A stretch of 64,000 nt of DNA. Source: a gamma proteobacterium HdN1 (GTDB lineage Bacteria > Pseudomonadota > Gammaproteobacteria > Pseudomonadales > Ketobacteraceae). The translations under genes were made by a program, and so were the position numbers. The notes beneath the pieces were generated by a model, which saw only the letters and a list, made by a program, of their open reading frames with translations, did no database searches and had not been told where the DNA came from. Positions 25,904-35,680 of the stretch are shown piece after piece (position 1 is the first letter of the stretch; the number at the start of each line of letters is the position of its first letter). The stretch is from contig FP929140.1 in the NCBI GenBank assembly GCA_000198515.1, forward strand, positions 3,570,527 through 3,634,526. The letters run 5' to 3'.

Positions 25904-26458
25904 CTAGGAATCTTTGCGCTCAGGAAGCATCCGCAGCAGCGTGTTATCGTGCATAAAGTAATGGTGGTAAAGCGCGGCAACCGTGTGCAAACCAATCACG
26001 AACATCCCAACTTTCCCAATCAGCTCATGCGTCTCCTTGATTTGCCCAGCAAGATCCGAGTTTTCGCCAATCAGATGCGGTAGTTCCAGGCCGAAAAATG
26101 GAACCGGTTTGCCAGCCGCGCTCAGCATCATCCAGCCCGCAAACGGGAGAAGCACCATGCCGGCATACAGCGCAAGCTGCACAGCCTTGGAGAGCCAGTG
26201 TTGCCACGCAGGAATTTCCGGAATAATGCGCGGCGTCGGGCCCATCACGCGCACCGCAATGCGCACCAAAGTAATGAAGAATACCGTCAGGCCCAGCTGA
26301 AAATGCCAAGTCTTCATGAGCGCACGCGTATCACTCCCTTTGGGAAACCAGCTCTGAAGCTCAATGAATACATAAACGCCAAGTATCAATAACGCGGTCA
26401 GCCAGTGGATGCCAATACTCAAGCTCCCATAGCGAAGCTCAGTGCTTTTCCAACCCAT
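25904..26458 (-). CDS. Cytochrome b561 family protein (184 aa)
   Basis: Four hydrophobic helices with His residues placed for two b-type haems: SIGIHWLTALLI near the start, KTWHFQLGLTVF, KETHELIGKVGMFVIGLHTVAALYHHYFMHD near the end. It belongs to the bacterial cytochrome b561 (CybB) group, which transfers electrons across the inner membrane, probably from quinol; some members lower superoxide. ATG 26458 is chosen because TTGGAG precedes it and family members start just before GSLSIGIHW. Monocistronic. Confidence 0.88.
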   Translation of the reverse strand: MGWKSTELRYGSLSIGIHWLTALLILGVYVFIELQSWFPKGSDTRALMKTWHFQLGLTVFFITLVRIAVRVMGPTPRIIPEIPAWQHWLSKAVQLALYAGMVLLPFAGWMMLSAAGKPVPFFGLELPHLIGENSDLAGQIKETHELIGKVGMFVIGLHTVAALYHHYFMHDNTLLRMLPERKDS

Positions 26459-26623
26459 TGCAGTCTCCAAAACACGGTAAAAGGTGTTGAATAGTATAGG
26501 GATTTGATTTGGGTAATACAGGGTAGGCGGAAAAATAAACACGCGCTTTCTGGCAGGCGAGGCACCGCACCCAAGCCCCTGTTGGCTTAGGCGTTTGAGC
26601 TCACTGCGTCTACTGAATTGGTG

Positions 26624-28441
26624 CTAGAAGCGCACAAAACCCGATTCATCCAGCTTCGTAGGCGCTTGCGTTGGAGTGGTTGACGGGCGCGAGGCAGCAT
26701 GTGTCGCGAAATTAGGTTTTGCTAGACCTTGCCCGAATGGGCCGTGGCCACCTGATGAACCAGGGAAGGCAGGTATCGACGTAGCGTGATGCGAATCGCT
26801 GAGCTGGAAGTAAGAAATTTTCTCTTGAAGTTGGCGGGCAAGTGCGCTCATTTCCTCCGAAGTGGAGGAGAGCTGTTCCGAAGATGCAGCATTGCTCTGC
26901 GTGCTTTGCGCCAACTGCGCAATCGCTAAATTGATCTGCTCAAGGCCCGCAGTCTGCTCGGTAGACGCCGCTGAAATTTCCTGCACCAGATCGGCGGTTT
27001 GCTGGATGGCCGGTACCATGCGCTCCAAAAGGGTGCCTGCGTGTTCGGTGAGGTTTACGCTTTCTCCCGCAACCTCGCTGATCTCTTGTGCGGCAACGCG
27101 GCTGCGTTCTGCGAGCTTTCGCACTTCTCCGGCAACCACGGCAAAGCTCTTTCCGTGATCTCCCGCACGCGCGGCTTCAATCGCTGCGTTGAGTGCTAGC
27201 AAATTGGTTTGGTAGGCAATGTCGTCAATAATGCCGACTTTTGCTGCGATCTTGCGCATAGCTTCGACCATTGTACGAACGGCTTCGCCGCCGTCACGCG
27301 CATCTTTGGCGGATTGGCTGGCTACTTTGTTGGTCACTACGGCGTTATCACTATTTTGGGCGACCGTCGCTGAAATCTGTTCGACGGATGCGCCGGTTTC
27401 TTCAACACTTGCCGCTTGTTCAGATGCGTTCTGACTCAGCGCTTGGGAAGAGGTCGAGATCTGATCGGCGGCGGATGTGAGCGCGGCGGATGATTGGTGC
27501 ACCTCGCTGATGGTTTCGTGCAGGCGACTGACGGTGCGCTCAAGGTTATACAGCACGCTTGAATGGTCATGCGGTGCAAGCTCAATCTTGACCGCAAGAT
27601 TTCCCTCCGCCACGCTCTGTAGTTTCTCCATTACTTCGCGTGGCTCGCTGCCCAGCTGCACCCGTAGTATGCGATAGGCAATCAACAGCGCGCCTGAAAG
27701 CAGTAGTAAAGAAATCCCCAGCAGAGTGTAGATGGTTGCTTCGAGGCGCTGCGCCTTCTCCGTTGCGGCCAATACGGCGCCGTGAGTACGCGCTTCAAGA
27801 AGTTGGTAGAAATCATCCACCGGCTTCATGATTTTCGCCTTAATCGCGTGATAGTCGTGATTGTGCAGCAAGTCGATGGCCATCTCGCGGTTAGGCGCGC
27901 CGCGTACTGTAAAATGGCCGCTGCCATCGTCAAACAAGCCTTTCACCGCATTGATTGCGATCGTTTCGGTTTTGACGAGAGCATCGGACAGCGCTTGCGC
28001 TTCACCGAGTTTGGCGAGTTCTTCTTTGCTAAATCCTGCCTGTTTCATCAGATCAAGCAGCGGGGTGGACTGCGTCGTATCGGGGCGCGGTGCTGTGCCG
28101 TTGGCGGCAACAAAATCCCAGTAAATGCGTTGATAATCCTGCGGGCGAGGGCGAGTGCCCGCGCGGATGCCCACTACTTGCAGATACTGCTGCTCGTAGC
28201 GTTCATCTCCTGTTACTGCATAGGTGCGAGCGAGGCGAGTCAGGTCATCGGAGCTTTGTCGCAGCTCATCGGCCAACAAATAGGAGGTATAACGGCTCTC
28301 TTGGGCTTGGCTAAGTTCGTCGTGGGCCTGATTGAGTAGGCGTGTAACGCCGATGATTGCAGCCATGAGCACAAAAATGGTAGCCGTCAGGAGAATAAAC
28401 AGCTTTCGAATACTCATTTCCTGCATAAGATTGCGCGCCAT
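26624..28441 (-). CDS. Methyl-accepting chemotaxis protein (605 aa)
   Basis: Two transmembrane helices (about residues 12-32 and 235-255) flank a large periplasmic sensor region. A HAMP-like linker ([23 protein letters not shown]) and the signalling domain follow. The hairpin tip [24 protein letters not shown] is the most conserved part of chemoreceptors and binds CheA/CheW. The C-terminal 50 residues are Pro/Ser/Thr-rich and end SGFVRF, unlike the CheR-docking pentapeptide. The ligand is not evident. ATG 28441 has GGAGG at 8-12 bases. No chemotaxis operon is nearby, so this is an orphan receptor. Confidence 0.93.
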   Translation of the reverse strand: MARNLMQEMSIRKLFILLTATIFVLMAAIIGVTRLLNQAHDELSQAQESRYTSYLLADELRQSSDDLTRLARTYAVTGDERYEQQYLQVVGIRAGTRPRPQDYQRIYWDFVAANGTAPRPDTTQSTPLLDLMKQAGFSKEELAKLGEAQALSDALVKTETIAINAVKGLFDDGSGHFTVRGAPNREMAIDLLHNHDYHAIKAKIMKPVDDFYQLLEARTHGAVLAATEKAQRLEATIYTLLGISLLLLSGALLIAYRILRVQLGSEPREVMEKLQSVAEGNLAVKIELAPHDHSSVLYNLERTVSRLHETISEVHQSSAALTSAADQISTSSQALSQNASEQAASVEETGASVEQISATVAQNSDNAVVTNKVASQSAKDARDGGEAVRTMVEAMRKIAAKVGIIDDIAYQTNLLALNAAIEAARAGDHGKSFAVVAGEVRKLAERSRVAAQEISEVAGESVNLTEHAGTLLERMVPAIQQTADLVQEISAASTEQTAGLEQINLAIAQLAQSTQSNAASSEQLSSTSEEMSALARQLQEKISYFQLSDSHHATSIPAFPGSSGGHGPFGQGLAKPNFATHAASRPSTTPTQAPTKLDESGFVRF

Positions 28442-28643
28442 GTAAGCCACCTCCGCTTGAAATTCAGCCAAGAGAGAACACAAAAGGTCAGTTTTATGTA
28501 TATAGTCTTTGGATGGGCTTTACGCAACCAAGGCCAGAGTGCTCGCAAGGCCAAGAGTGCCCGCGCCTTTTTACGGGCGCGGATTTGGAGGTAGGTGCTA
28601 GCTAGGTGCTCTAGATAGGTGTATGGGGAAGGAGCTCGCCGTA

Positions 28644-30512
28644 CTATGCTGGCGTTACATCATAACGTGCAAATGCACGCAATACGCTCGGTGCAAAGCG
28701 GGAGAGTAAGCGCAAACCTTTTGCTTCTGGGCTTACTGGTACAATCGCGCGATCCTTGCAAATGGCGTCCACAATTTCCTGCGCTACCCGATCGGGGGTA
28801 TAGGCGCGGCGCGTGTACATTTGCGTGGTTTTCTCCTGCTTTTTGCGCTCTGTTGCAGCGTCTTCGCCCACAAAGTGGGTGGTGCGGGTGATGTTGGTAT
28901 TGATTAGACCGGGGCAGATGGTAGAAACGCCAATGTCGTGGCGGCCTAATTCCGCGCGCAAACAGTCGCTTAGCATAAATACAGCAGCTTTGGTGGTGGC
29001 ATAGGCGGGGTAAATGGAGGAGGGCGTATAGGCCGCGGCCGATGCGACGTTTACGATATGGCCGGGTTTGGCGTCGTCGATCATCTGTTGTGCGAATAAA
29101 CGGCTGCCATGTATCACACCCCAGAGGTTAATGTCTAAAATCTTTTGCCAATCCGCCACCTGTGTTTTGAGAAAGCTGCCCGCCATGCCGATTCCGGCAT
29201 TGTTAACGACCACATCCGGCGCGCCATGAGTTTTGTGCAGCTCACTTGCGAAGGCTTCCATTGCGTCTACGTTGGCGACATCCACTCGTTGTGCAAACCC
29301 ACGCCCGCCGGTTTGCTGAATCTGGTTTACGGTGGCTTGCGCTGCCTGCTCGTCAATGTCTGTGCAAATCACCGTCATTCCGTTGCGTGCTAGGGCAAGT
29401 GCGGTTTCTTTGCCGATGCCGCTGCCCGCGCCTGTGACTACGCCGAGTTTGCCGTCGAAATCGCGGCGCGGTGCAGATGCAGATTGGGTTACCCGATAGC
29501 GCTCCAGTTCAAGATCGGTACGGCCGGTTTCGATGTGAGTGACAAATTGATCAATCCAGCGCGCCAGTGCCTTTCCGTGGGTATATTGCAGCCAGTGATT
29601 GGTTGAAACTTCCCGCATCCAGAGTTCGTCCACCCACGGGAAAGCGGTTTCGGCCATTGCCTTGCTGACAAAATGGTCGCCCGTTGCGCAAATTAGCTGT
29701 ACCGGCACTTGAGCGCGGCGTTCGCGGGGTTGGTTGAGGCTTGGGATAATGTTCTGTCGATACAGTGAAATTCCGAATACTCCGTCGTCCGTTTGGGTTG
29801 CGCTGATGGGTGCATCGGCGATGCCTTCCACGGTTTTCAACACGCTAGGCCACGCTTTGCCGAGCCATGCCTTCCAGAGTGCAGGCGGTAAGCTCGGTAG
29901 CTGGAACAGCATGATGTACCAAGAATGCACAAGCTGATTGAGTACCTTGCTGATCTCGGCGGGCTTGCCAGAACGAACCGCGCTTCGCATCCAGTAGCCA
30001 ATATGATCCAAAGATGGCCCAGAAATCGACGTAAACGACTGGATATATTTGCGTGCAGCAGGTTCGGTTGCCGTTTCCCAGCTTTGCACCGAGCCCCAGT
30101 CATGGCCGATCAGGTGAACAGGGCCGGTAGGATGGGTTGCGTTGATCACCGCGATGGTATCGTCCATCAGGCGTGTAAGCGAGTAGGCCTTTAGATCGGT
30201 GGGGCGAGTGGATTCCCCTGCGCCGCGCACGTCATAGGTAATCAGCTCATAGCTTGCGCGCAAATGACTGATCACCGGCAGCCAGATGTCGCTATTGTCG
30301 GGGTAGCCATGTACGAGTAATAGGGCCGGTTTTCCGGGATTCCGCCAGACCCGAGCTGCAAGCGTTGCGTCATCGACTTTCACACGGACTTTTTCGCAGG
30401 CTTGCAAGAGTTGCGCGGTATCTTCCGGCGCGACATCAGCAGCCACTTGCGGGGTGGCACGGTTGGTGAGCGTCGTAGACGCTGTGGAAATAGAAGGGGT
30501 ATCAGCGGTCAT
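28644..30512 (-). CDS. Alpha/beta hydrolase - short-chain dehydrogenase fusion, EphD-like (622 aa)
   Basis: Residues 30-310 form an alpha/beta hydrolase: ALLLVHGYPDNSDIW oxyanion region, nucleophile elbow HLIGHDWGSVQSWE with D as nucleophile as in epoxide hydrolases, and a late catalytic His in STNHWLQY. Residues 340-620 form a classical SDR: cofactor motif GVVTGAGSGIGKETA, NNAG, then S...Y-x3-K in YPAYATTKAA. The same fusion is known as EphD in mycobacteria. It would hydrolyse an epoxide or ester and then oxidise or reduce the product, possibly in lipid metabolism; the substrate is unknown. ATG 30512 is selected with AAAGGA at 9-14 bases. The upstream spacer has a 16-base perfect duplication (30548-30563/30564-30579). 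Confidence 0.87.
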   Translation of the reverse strand: MTADTPSISTASTTLTNRATPQVAADVAPEDTAQLLQACEKVRVKVDDATLAARVWRNPGKPALLLVHGYPDNSDIWLPVISHLRASYELITYDVRGAGESTRPTDLKAYSLTRLMDDTIAVINATHPTGPVHLIGHDWGSVQSWETATEPAARKYIQSFTSISGPSLDHIGYWMRSAVRSGKPAEISKVLNQLVHSWYIMLFQLPSLPPALWKAWLGKAWPSVLKTVEGIADAPISATQTDDGVFGISLYRQNIIPSLNQPRERRAQVPVQLICATGDHFVSKAMAETAFPWVDELWMREVSTNHWLQYTHGKALARWIDQFVTHIETGRTDLELERYRVTQSASAPRRDFDGKLGVVTGAGSGIGKETALALARNGMTVICTDIDEQAAQATVNQIQQTGGRGFAQRVDVANVDAMEAFASELHKTHGAPDVVVNNAGIGMAGSFLKTQVADWQKILDINLWGVIHGSRLFAQQMIDDAKPGHIVNVASAAAYTPSSIYPAYATTKAAVFMLSDCLRAELGRHDIGVSTICPGLINTNITRTTHFVGEDAATERKKQEKTTQMYTRRAYTPDRVAQEIVDAICKDRAIVPVSPEAKGLRLLSRFAPSVLRAFARYDVTPA

Positions 30513-30886
30513 GGTAGGCATCCTTTGCAGCTCGTAGGTTGGGCAGCGATAAGCCATTGAGAAGATAAGCCATTGAGAACATAAGCCGTGCCTGATCGCT
30601 TGGCAAGTCTTGTATGTAGGCTCTTGCGGAGCGGCGGTTGCGTTGCAAAGCAGAAAAGCAAGCCTAGGAAGGCGTGCAGCGGCGTTTGAGAAAACTCAAG
30701 AGTCATTAAAAATTCTAACGCTCGTTTGAAAGTTGGGATACCATCGGCGCGACCATAATGCAAGCTTGCGACGGGCCTAATTGCAGTGAGCCGCCTTAAC
30801 CGGCTCAGTAGAACAGGCAAATTGACGCAGGCCGCGCTATAACTAAATACACTTTCGGGTTACAAACGGGCCAAGAGGGTACATCC

Positions 30887-32686
30887 ATGCCGCAATACAA
30901 AGCTCCCATTCGTGACATGCAATTTTTGCTGCACGAGGTGTTCAACGTTGAAGGCCACTACCAAGCGTTGCGTGGTAATGATGAAGTGAACCGCGAACTC
31001 ATTGACGCCATTATCGAAGAAGGTGCGCGTTTCTCTGAAAACGAACTGGCCCCTCTCTGCCGTAGCGGTGATGAGGAAGGTTGCCATTTTGAAAACGGAG
31101 TAGTCACCACCCCGAAAGGCTTCAAAGAAGCCTACAAAAAGTATGTCGAAAACGGCTGGGGCGCAATGACCGCCCACCGCGAGCAAGGCGGCCAAGGGCT
31201 CCCTGCCTCGATGGGCACCGTTGTTTCGGAAATGAACGGCACCGCCAACTGGTCTTGGGCGATGTATCCGGGCCTAAGCCACGGCGCAATTCGCACCATC
31301 GAAGCCCACGGCACCCCCGAACAGAAAGAACTGTTCCTGACCAAACTGATTTCCGGCGAGTGGACTGGCACCATGTGCCTGACCGAACCCCACTGCGGCA
31401 CTGACCTCGGCATTCTGCGCACCAAAGCAGAACCCAACGCCGACGGTTCTTACAACATTACCGGTACGAAGATCTTCATCTCGGCTGGTGATCACGACAT
31501 GGCGGACAACATCGTTCATATCGTGTTGGCTCGCCTCCCCGATGCGCCGAAAGGCACCAAAGGCATCTCCTTGTTCATCGTTCCTAAGAACCATGTCAAT
31601 GCAGATGGCAGCATCGGCGACCGCAACGGCGTAGTCTGCGGCTCCATTGAACACAAAATGGGCATCAAAGCTTCCGCCACCTGCGTACTGAACTTTGAAG
31701 GCGCACGCGGCTTCTTGATTGGGCCTCCAAACCGTGGCTTGAACTGCATGTTCACCTTCATGAACACCGCTCGCGTCGGCACAGCAGTTCAGGGTATTGC
31801 CGCTGCAGAACTGTCTTTCCAGGGTGCGCTCACCTACGCAAAAGACCGCCTTGCCATGCGCTCGCTGAGTGGCCCCAAATTCCCAGAGAAAGAAGCCGAT
31901 CCGATCATCGTTCACCCCGATGTGCGCCGCATGCTGCTCACCCAGAAGGCGTTTGCGGAAGGTGGTCGTGCACTGATCTACTTCCTTGCACAACAGATAG
32001 ACCTTGTGGAAGAAGGCGCAGATGAGACTTCGCGCCAAGCGGCTGACGATCTGATGGCTTTCCTCACCCCGATCGCCAAAGCCTTCTGCACCGAAACCGG
32101 CTTGGAATCCGCCAACCACGGCGTTCAAGTCTACGGCGGCCACGGCTTTATTCGTGAGTGGGGCATGGAACAAATCGTTCGTGACACCCGCATTGCAACG
32201 CTGTACGAAGGCACCACGGGTGTGCAAGCCATCGACCTGTTGGGCCGCAAAGTAATGCTTACCCAAGGTCGCCTGCTGAAGAACTTCAGCAAGATCGTGC
32301 ACAAATTCTGTGTAGAAAACGAAGCCGATGCGGCCCTCAAAGAGTTCATTGAACCGCTTGCAGCGATGAACAAAGAGTGGGGCGATACCACCACGCAAGT
32401 GGGTATGCGCGCAGTCGCGAACCAGGAAGAAGTCGGCGGCGCTGCGGTGGACTACCTCATGTACAGTGGCTACATCACGCTGGCCTATTTTTGGGCTCTG
32501 CAGGCAAAAGTCGCTCAGCAAAAACTGGCTGAAGGCAGCACAGAAATCGGCTTCTACACCGCCAAAGTGCAAACCGCACGTTTCTACTTCCAGCGCTTGT
32601 TGCCACGCACTCGCTCGCACCTAGCCGCACTTCAGAGTGGCGTTGCCAACCTGCTGGATATGGATGTAGACAACTTCGCGTTCTAA
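30887..32686 (+). CDS. Acyl-CoA dehydrogenase, large DmdC-like type (599 aa)
   Basis: The length of about 600 residues, the start MPQYKAPIRDMQFLLHEVF and the C-terminal acyl-CoA dehydrogenase extension place it in the group that includes 3-methylmercaptopropionyl-CoA dehydrogenase DmdC. The FAD-binding segments GTMCLTEPHCGTDLG and TGTKIFISAGDHDM are typical, and GGHGFIREWGMEQIVRDTRIATLYEGTTGVQ carries the late active-site and FAD contacts. It should introduce a trans-2 double bond into an acyl-CoA and pass electrons to ETF. The DMSP link is only by family; a fatty acyl substrate is equally possible. Monocistronic, followed by a strong terminator at 32733. Confidence 0.88.
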   Translation: MPQYKAPIRDMQFLLHEVFNVEGHYQALRGNDEVNRELIDAIIEEGARFSENELAPLCRSGDEEGCHFENGVVTTPKGFKEAYKKYVENGWGAMTAHREQGGQGLPASMGTVVSEMNGTANWSWAMYPGLSHGAIRTIEAHGTPEQKELFLTKLISGEWTGTMCLTEPHCGTDLGILRTKAEPNADGSYNITGTKIFISAGDHDMADNIVHIVLARLPDAPKGTKGISLFIVPKNHVNADGSIGDRNGVVCGSIEHKMGIKASATCVLNFEGARGFLIGPPNRGLNCMFTFMNTARVGTAVQGIAAAELSFQGALTYAKDRLAMRSLSGPKFPEKEADPIIVHPDVRRMLLTQKAFAEGGRALIYFLAQQIDLVEEGADETSRQAADDLMAFLTPIAKAFCTETGLESANHGVQVYGGHGFIREWGMEQIVRDTRIATLYEGTTGVQAIDLLGRKVMLTQGRLLKNFSKIVHKFCVENEADAALKEFIEPLAAMNKEWGDTTTQVGMRAVANQEEVGGAAVDYLMYSGYITLAYFWALQAKVAQQKLAEGSTEIGFYTAKVQTARFYFQRLLPRTRSHLAALQSGVANLLDMDVDNFAF

Positions 32687-32732
32687 GCGTTGGTTGCGCT
32701 AAGCGCCATCGATCGCAGCAGATCGTTGCAAC

Positions 32733-32760
32733 AAAAAGCCCGCCGAAAGGCGGGCTTTTT
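32733..32760. terminator. Bidirectional rho-independent terminator
   Basis: AAAAAGCCCGCC, a GAAA loop and GGCGGGCTTTTT form a perfect GC-rich stem with A-run on one side and T-run on the other. It serves the acyl-CoA dehydrogenase gene and the convergent gene at 32781. Confidence 0.92.
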
Positions 32761-32780
32761 GTTTTCATTGGAGCCAGTGA

Positions 32781-34349
32781 TTAGTCTGCCAAGTCGGTCC
32801 AAGATTTGCGCAATTTTGGCTTCGCAGGGGCATTTTCCTGCGCTTCCGCTTTCGTATCCATAGCTTTCGTTTGAATTGCAGGTCGAGGTGCGGCAAGCCC
32901 AGGTGCTACCGGTAGAACGCTGGTGCGGATTGTGGCTGGCTGATCTGCCGCAGAGCTGCGAGTAGCGGTGTCGGTTTTGGGTGCGTCCGGGCTTGTCGCG
33001 GGCGCAGTCGCGGCCGCTGGGGTCGCAAGTTGTGCGGCTGCAGCGGCAGGTTGTGCAGCTGGTGTAGCTACGGGGGTAGGCTTTGTTGGCGCAGGAGCGG
33101 CTGGTTTTGCGGCTTCTGGCTTAGTAGCTTCCGGCTTCTTCACAGGCGCGACGGGTGGAGGCACTACGGTTTTGCTAATCGTAGTCTGTAAGGTTTGCAG
33201 GCATTGTCGCGCTTGCTGGTCGGCGCCTACCCACGCCTTACTTTCAGCCCAGTCTGCATGTCGTTTGGCGAGCGCAGATAAATTGGCAGCGCTGCCGGTT
33301 TCCAGCGAGGCGCGCGCTTGAGATTCCAGTTTTTTGGCCTGCGCGAGATTGCGTGCGGATTGCTTCAGTAGCTTTTGCGCTTGCGTGCAGGTTTTTGTCG
33401 CGCTCTGAAGGCTTGTTGTGGCAGTGGTTAAACTACTTTCTGCAAGCTGCTTTTGACCCTGCATATTGCGGATAAGAGTGGTGGCTTCCGCTTCGCAGCG
33501 CCCGCCGGCCTCCATCGTTTGCTTGATGGCCGCTGCGGCTTCTTTATTGCTAGGAGATTTCAGCGCGGCATTGCCAGCGGCGTTTGCGAAGGCTTGTTTG
33601 CGCGCGTGTTGCGCCTCAGCCAGCAACTTGTTCGCCTGTTCCACACCGTCAATGGAGAAATTGCTTTGCCGGGTAAAACCTAAAGCCTTTTGACATGCCT
33701 GGCCATAGCGCTGCCATTGTGTAGTCAGGGCGGCAAGCGCCTTCTGCTCGGACTCTTTTGCACTGCGCGCTTCTTCCACCTTTTCCTCAAGGCGGTTGCA
33801 GGCACGCACTTGGCTTGCCAGATTATAGACCCCCATGATGTTTTCGGTGATTGCGAGCGCCTCATCGCGCTTAGCGGTATAGGCGTCGAATGCTTGGCTT
33901 GCCGTAGTAAAGTCTTCGGCTTCCATGGCTGTGCGCGCAGCTTCGCAATGTGTAAATCCTTGTTCAAGAATAGGCGCGGCTTCTGCCATGCGAAGGTTGT
34001 TGTGAACGCGCTCGCAAAAGGCAATTTTGGACGCCATATCGCGCTGGCGTGATTTCAGGATCGTAGGATCTATCGCAGCGGCTTGGTCGAGGGTTTTCTG
34101 GTACTGGTCAAAGTGCTTGCGTGCGCTGGCGATATCCGTGGAGCGAAGATCGTTGCTCTTTTCGCACTCGGAATAGCCACTCAGGTACAGGTTCACGGCA
34201 TTGTTGAACGATGCTTCGTCGGCGTGCGCTGCGGGCATTCCCACAACGCTTAGATACGCCACGAACGAGCATAGGGCAAGCCGGCGAAAACGCGGCTCCG
34301 TGGCCGTGGGGCGCCAATGCGGGGTGGCAAAGGTTGCAGGTCTACTCAT
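32781..34349 (-). CDS. Secreted Ala/Gln-rich coiled-coil protein of unknown function (522 aa)
   Basis: No named family recognised. A long N-terminus (residues 1 to about 45) with a hydrophobic stretch ending in AHADEA is a signal peptide. Helical segments follow, each with single Cys residues in similar context (SGYSECEKSNDL, FTHCEAARTAM, GQACQKALGF, ARQCLQTLQ), suggesting four related helical repeats. The last 140 residues are a Pro/Ala/Lys/Thr-rich low-complexity tail. Probably periplasmic or envelope-attached. ATG 34349 has AAAAGG at about 9 bases. Alone between a terminator and a divergent acyltransferase gene. Confidence 0.75.
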   Translation of the reverse strand: MSRPATFATPHWRPTATEPRFRRLALCSFVAYLSVVGMPAAHADEASFNNAVNLYLSGYSECEKSNDLRSTDIASARKHFDQYQKTLDQAAAIDPTILKSRQRDMASKIAFCERVHNNLRMAEAAPILEQGFTHCEAARTAMEAEDFTTASQAFDAYTAKRDEALAITENIMGVYNLASQVRACNRLEEKVEEARSAKESEQKALAALTTQWQRYGQACQKALGFTRQSNFSIDGVEQANKLLAEAQHARKQAFANAAGNAALKSPSNKEAAAAIKQTMEAGGRCEAEATTLIRNMQGQKQLAESSLTTATTSLQSATKTCTQAQKLLKQSARNLAQAKKLESQARASLETGSAANLSALAKRHADWAESKAWVGADQQARQCLQTLQTTISKTVVPPPVAPVKKPEATKPEAAKPAAPAPTKPTPVATPAAQPAAAAAQLATPAAATAPATSPDAPKTDTATRSSAADQPATIRTSVLPVAPGLAAPRPAIQTKAMDTKAEAQENAPAKPKLRKSWTDLAD

Positions 34350-34666
34350 CTTGAACCTTTTCGCTTGCTATTCGTGGGTTTGCAGCAGTCTGCCAAACCG
34401 ATCGTTAACCATAAATGATTGAGACGTCATTAATTGAATCATAGATTGTGACGGAGGTCTCGCAAGTATTGTACCTGAGGCTTGCTCTACTGAAACTGAT
34501 GAGTTTTGTTAGGCGAGCGCTGTTTTTGTTACAAAAGACCTACCTGCAACGTCACAAATTGCAAAACATTTGTTTAACTTTTTGCGCTGTAATCGCGATC
34601 TCGTCAGCGTCGGGTGGCATAATCCAACGCTACCTACCTTTGAAACACCGATCAATGAGGGATCTC
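34350..34666. other. Intergenic region between divergent genes
   Basis: About 317 bases hold the 5' regions of the secreted protein and the acyltransferase. The sequence is AT-rich around 34400-34445 and 34555-34585, where promoters are likely, but I can define no convincing -35/-10 pair or operator. An open frame continues upstream of the chosen acyltransferase start; it lacks protein-like character. Confidence 0.4.
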
Positions 34667-35557
34667 ATGCAGGCAATTCTCGCCCAGCTACGCGGCGTAC
34701 TGACGTTTTTGGTGATCTTGACCAACACGCTAATCACGATTGTTCCGCTATTGGCCGTAACTTTGTTGAAACTGCTGCTTCCGTTCAAAAAAATGCAGAC
34801 GCTTTGTTCCGCAATTTTGGTTCGTCTCGCAGAGAACTGGGTGGCGACGAATGCGTTGATTCTTTCTCTTATGCACCAAATTGATTGGGATGTTCGAGGA
34901 TTGGAGCGTGTGTCGCGGCGGGGGTGGTACCTTGTGGTGTGTAATCACCAGTCTTGGACAGACATTCTAGTCCTCCAGACGATTTTCAGTAAGAAGGCGC
35001 CGTTTTTGAAGTTTTTCCTGAAACAAGAGCTGATTTGGGTGCCGATTATGGGGGTTGCGTGGTGGGCGTTGGACTTTCCATTCATGAAACGCTACAGTAA
35101 AGAATTCCTTGCCAAACACCCAGAACTCAAGGGAAAAGATATTGAAACCACGCGCAAGGCGTGTGAAAAATTTAAGGAAATCCCCGTATCCGTAATGAAT
35201 TTTCTGGAGGGTACGCGCTATACACCTGCCAAGCACGACCAGCAAAAATCTCCGTACAACCATTTGCTGCGCCCAAAATCTGGCGGTGTCGCATTCGTGC
35301 TGTCGTCGATGGGAGGAATCTTGCATTCCATGCTTGACGTTACCATCGTATATGGCGGCAACCAGTTCGGCTTTTGGGATTTGATGTGCGGTCGAGTGCG
35401 TAAAGTTACTGTGCAGGTCACTATGCGGGAAATTCCGCAAACGCTTGGCGAGGGCGATTACGAAAACGATCCAGTATTCCGTGAGCAGTTTCAGGCTTGG
35501 GTAAGTGATTTGTGGGAAGAGAAAGATGGCTTGATTGATCAGATTCGTGCGGAATGA
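34667..35557 (+). CDS. 1-acyl-sn-glycerol-3-phosphate acyltransferase-like protein, YihG group (296 aa)
   Basis: An N-terminal hydrophobic segment (about residues 5-30) is followed by the PlsC motif I NHQSWTDI (H-x4-D), a mid motif around FMKRYS, and motif III FLEGTR. These are the signatures of lysophosphatidate acyltransferases acting at the inner membrane. Size and N-terminal anchor fit the YihG subgroup of accessory acyltransferases that add polyunsaturated or unusual acyl chains in some gammaproteobacteria. ATG 34667 is preferred because GAGGG lies just upstream and it opens the membrane segment; ATG 34655 is possible. Followed by a terminator at 35600. Confidence 0.85.
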   Translation: MQAILAQLRGVLTFLVILTNTLITIVPLLAVTLLKLLLPFKKMQTLCSAILVRLAENWVATNALILSLMHQIDWDVRGLERVSRRGWYLVVCNHQSWTDILVLQTIFSKKAPFLKFFLKQELIWVPIMGVAWWALDFPFMKRYSKEFLAKHPELKGKDIETTRKACEKFKEIPVSVMNFLEGTRYTPAKHDQQKSPYNHLLRPKSGGVAFVLSSMGGILHSMLDVTIVYGGNQFGFWDLMCGRVRKVTVQVTMREIPQTLGEGDYENDPVFREQFQAWVSDLWEEKDGLIDQIRAE

Positions 35558-35599
35558 TCGCGTAAGGATCAATAGAAGCAAGGTCTGAGGCTAACGCAG

Positions 35600-35637
35600 C
35601 AGCCCGCCCGAGAGATCAACGGGCGGGCTGTTGTTTT
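35600..35637 (+). terminator. Rho-independent terminator after the acyltransferase gene
   Basis: CAGCCCGCCCG (35600-35610) pairs with CGGGCGGGCTG (35620-35630), with a 9-base loop and TTGTTTT after it. It lies between convergent genes and can also serve the helicase gene. Confidence 0.85.
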
Positions 35638-35680
35638 GATGCGGGCCCAAATACGTATTGAGCCGAGCTGCGATCGAGTG

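Noticed and set aside
31274-32620. Long antisense open frame (448 codons) opposite the acyl-CoA dehydrogenase
   Set aside because: It mirrors a highly conserved gene with biased codons, lacks a recognisable protein pattern and a ribosome site; antisense shadow.
34448-34666. Extended N-terminus of the acyltransferase (start at 34448)
   Set aside because: The added 73 residues lack a plausible domain, and a good ribosome site lies before ATG 34667.
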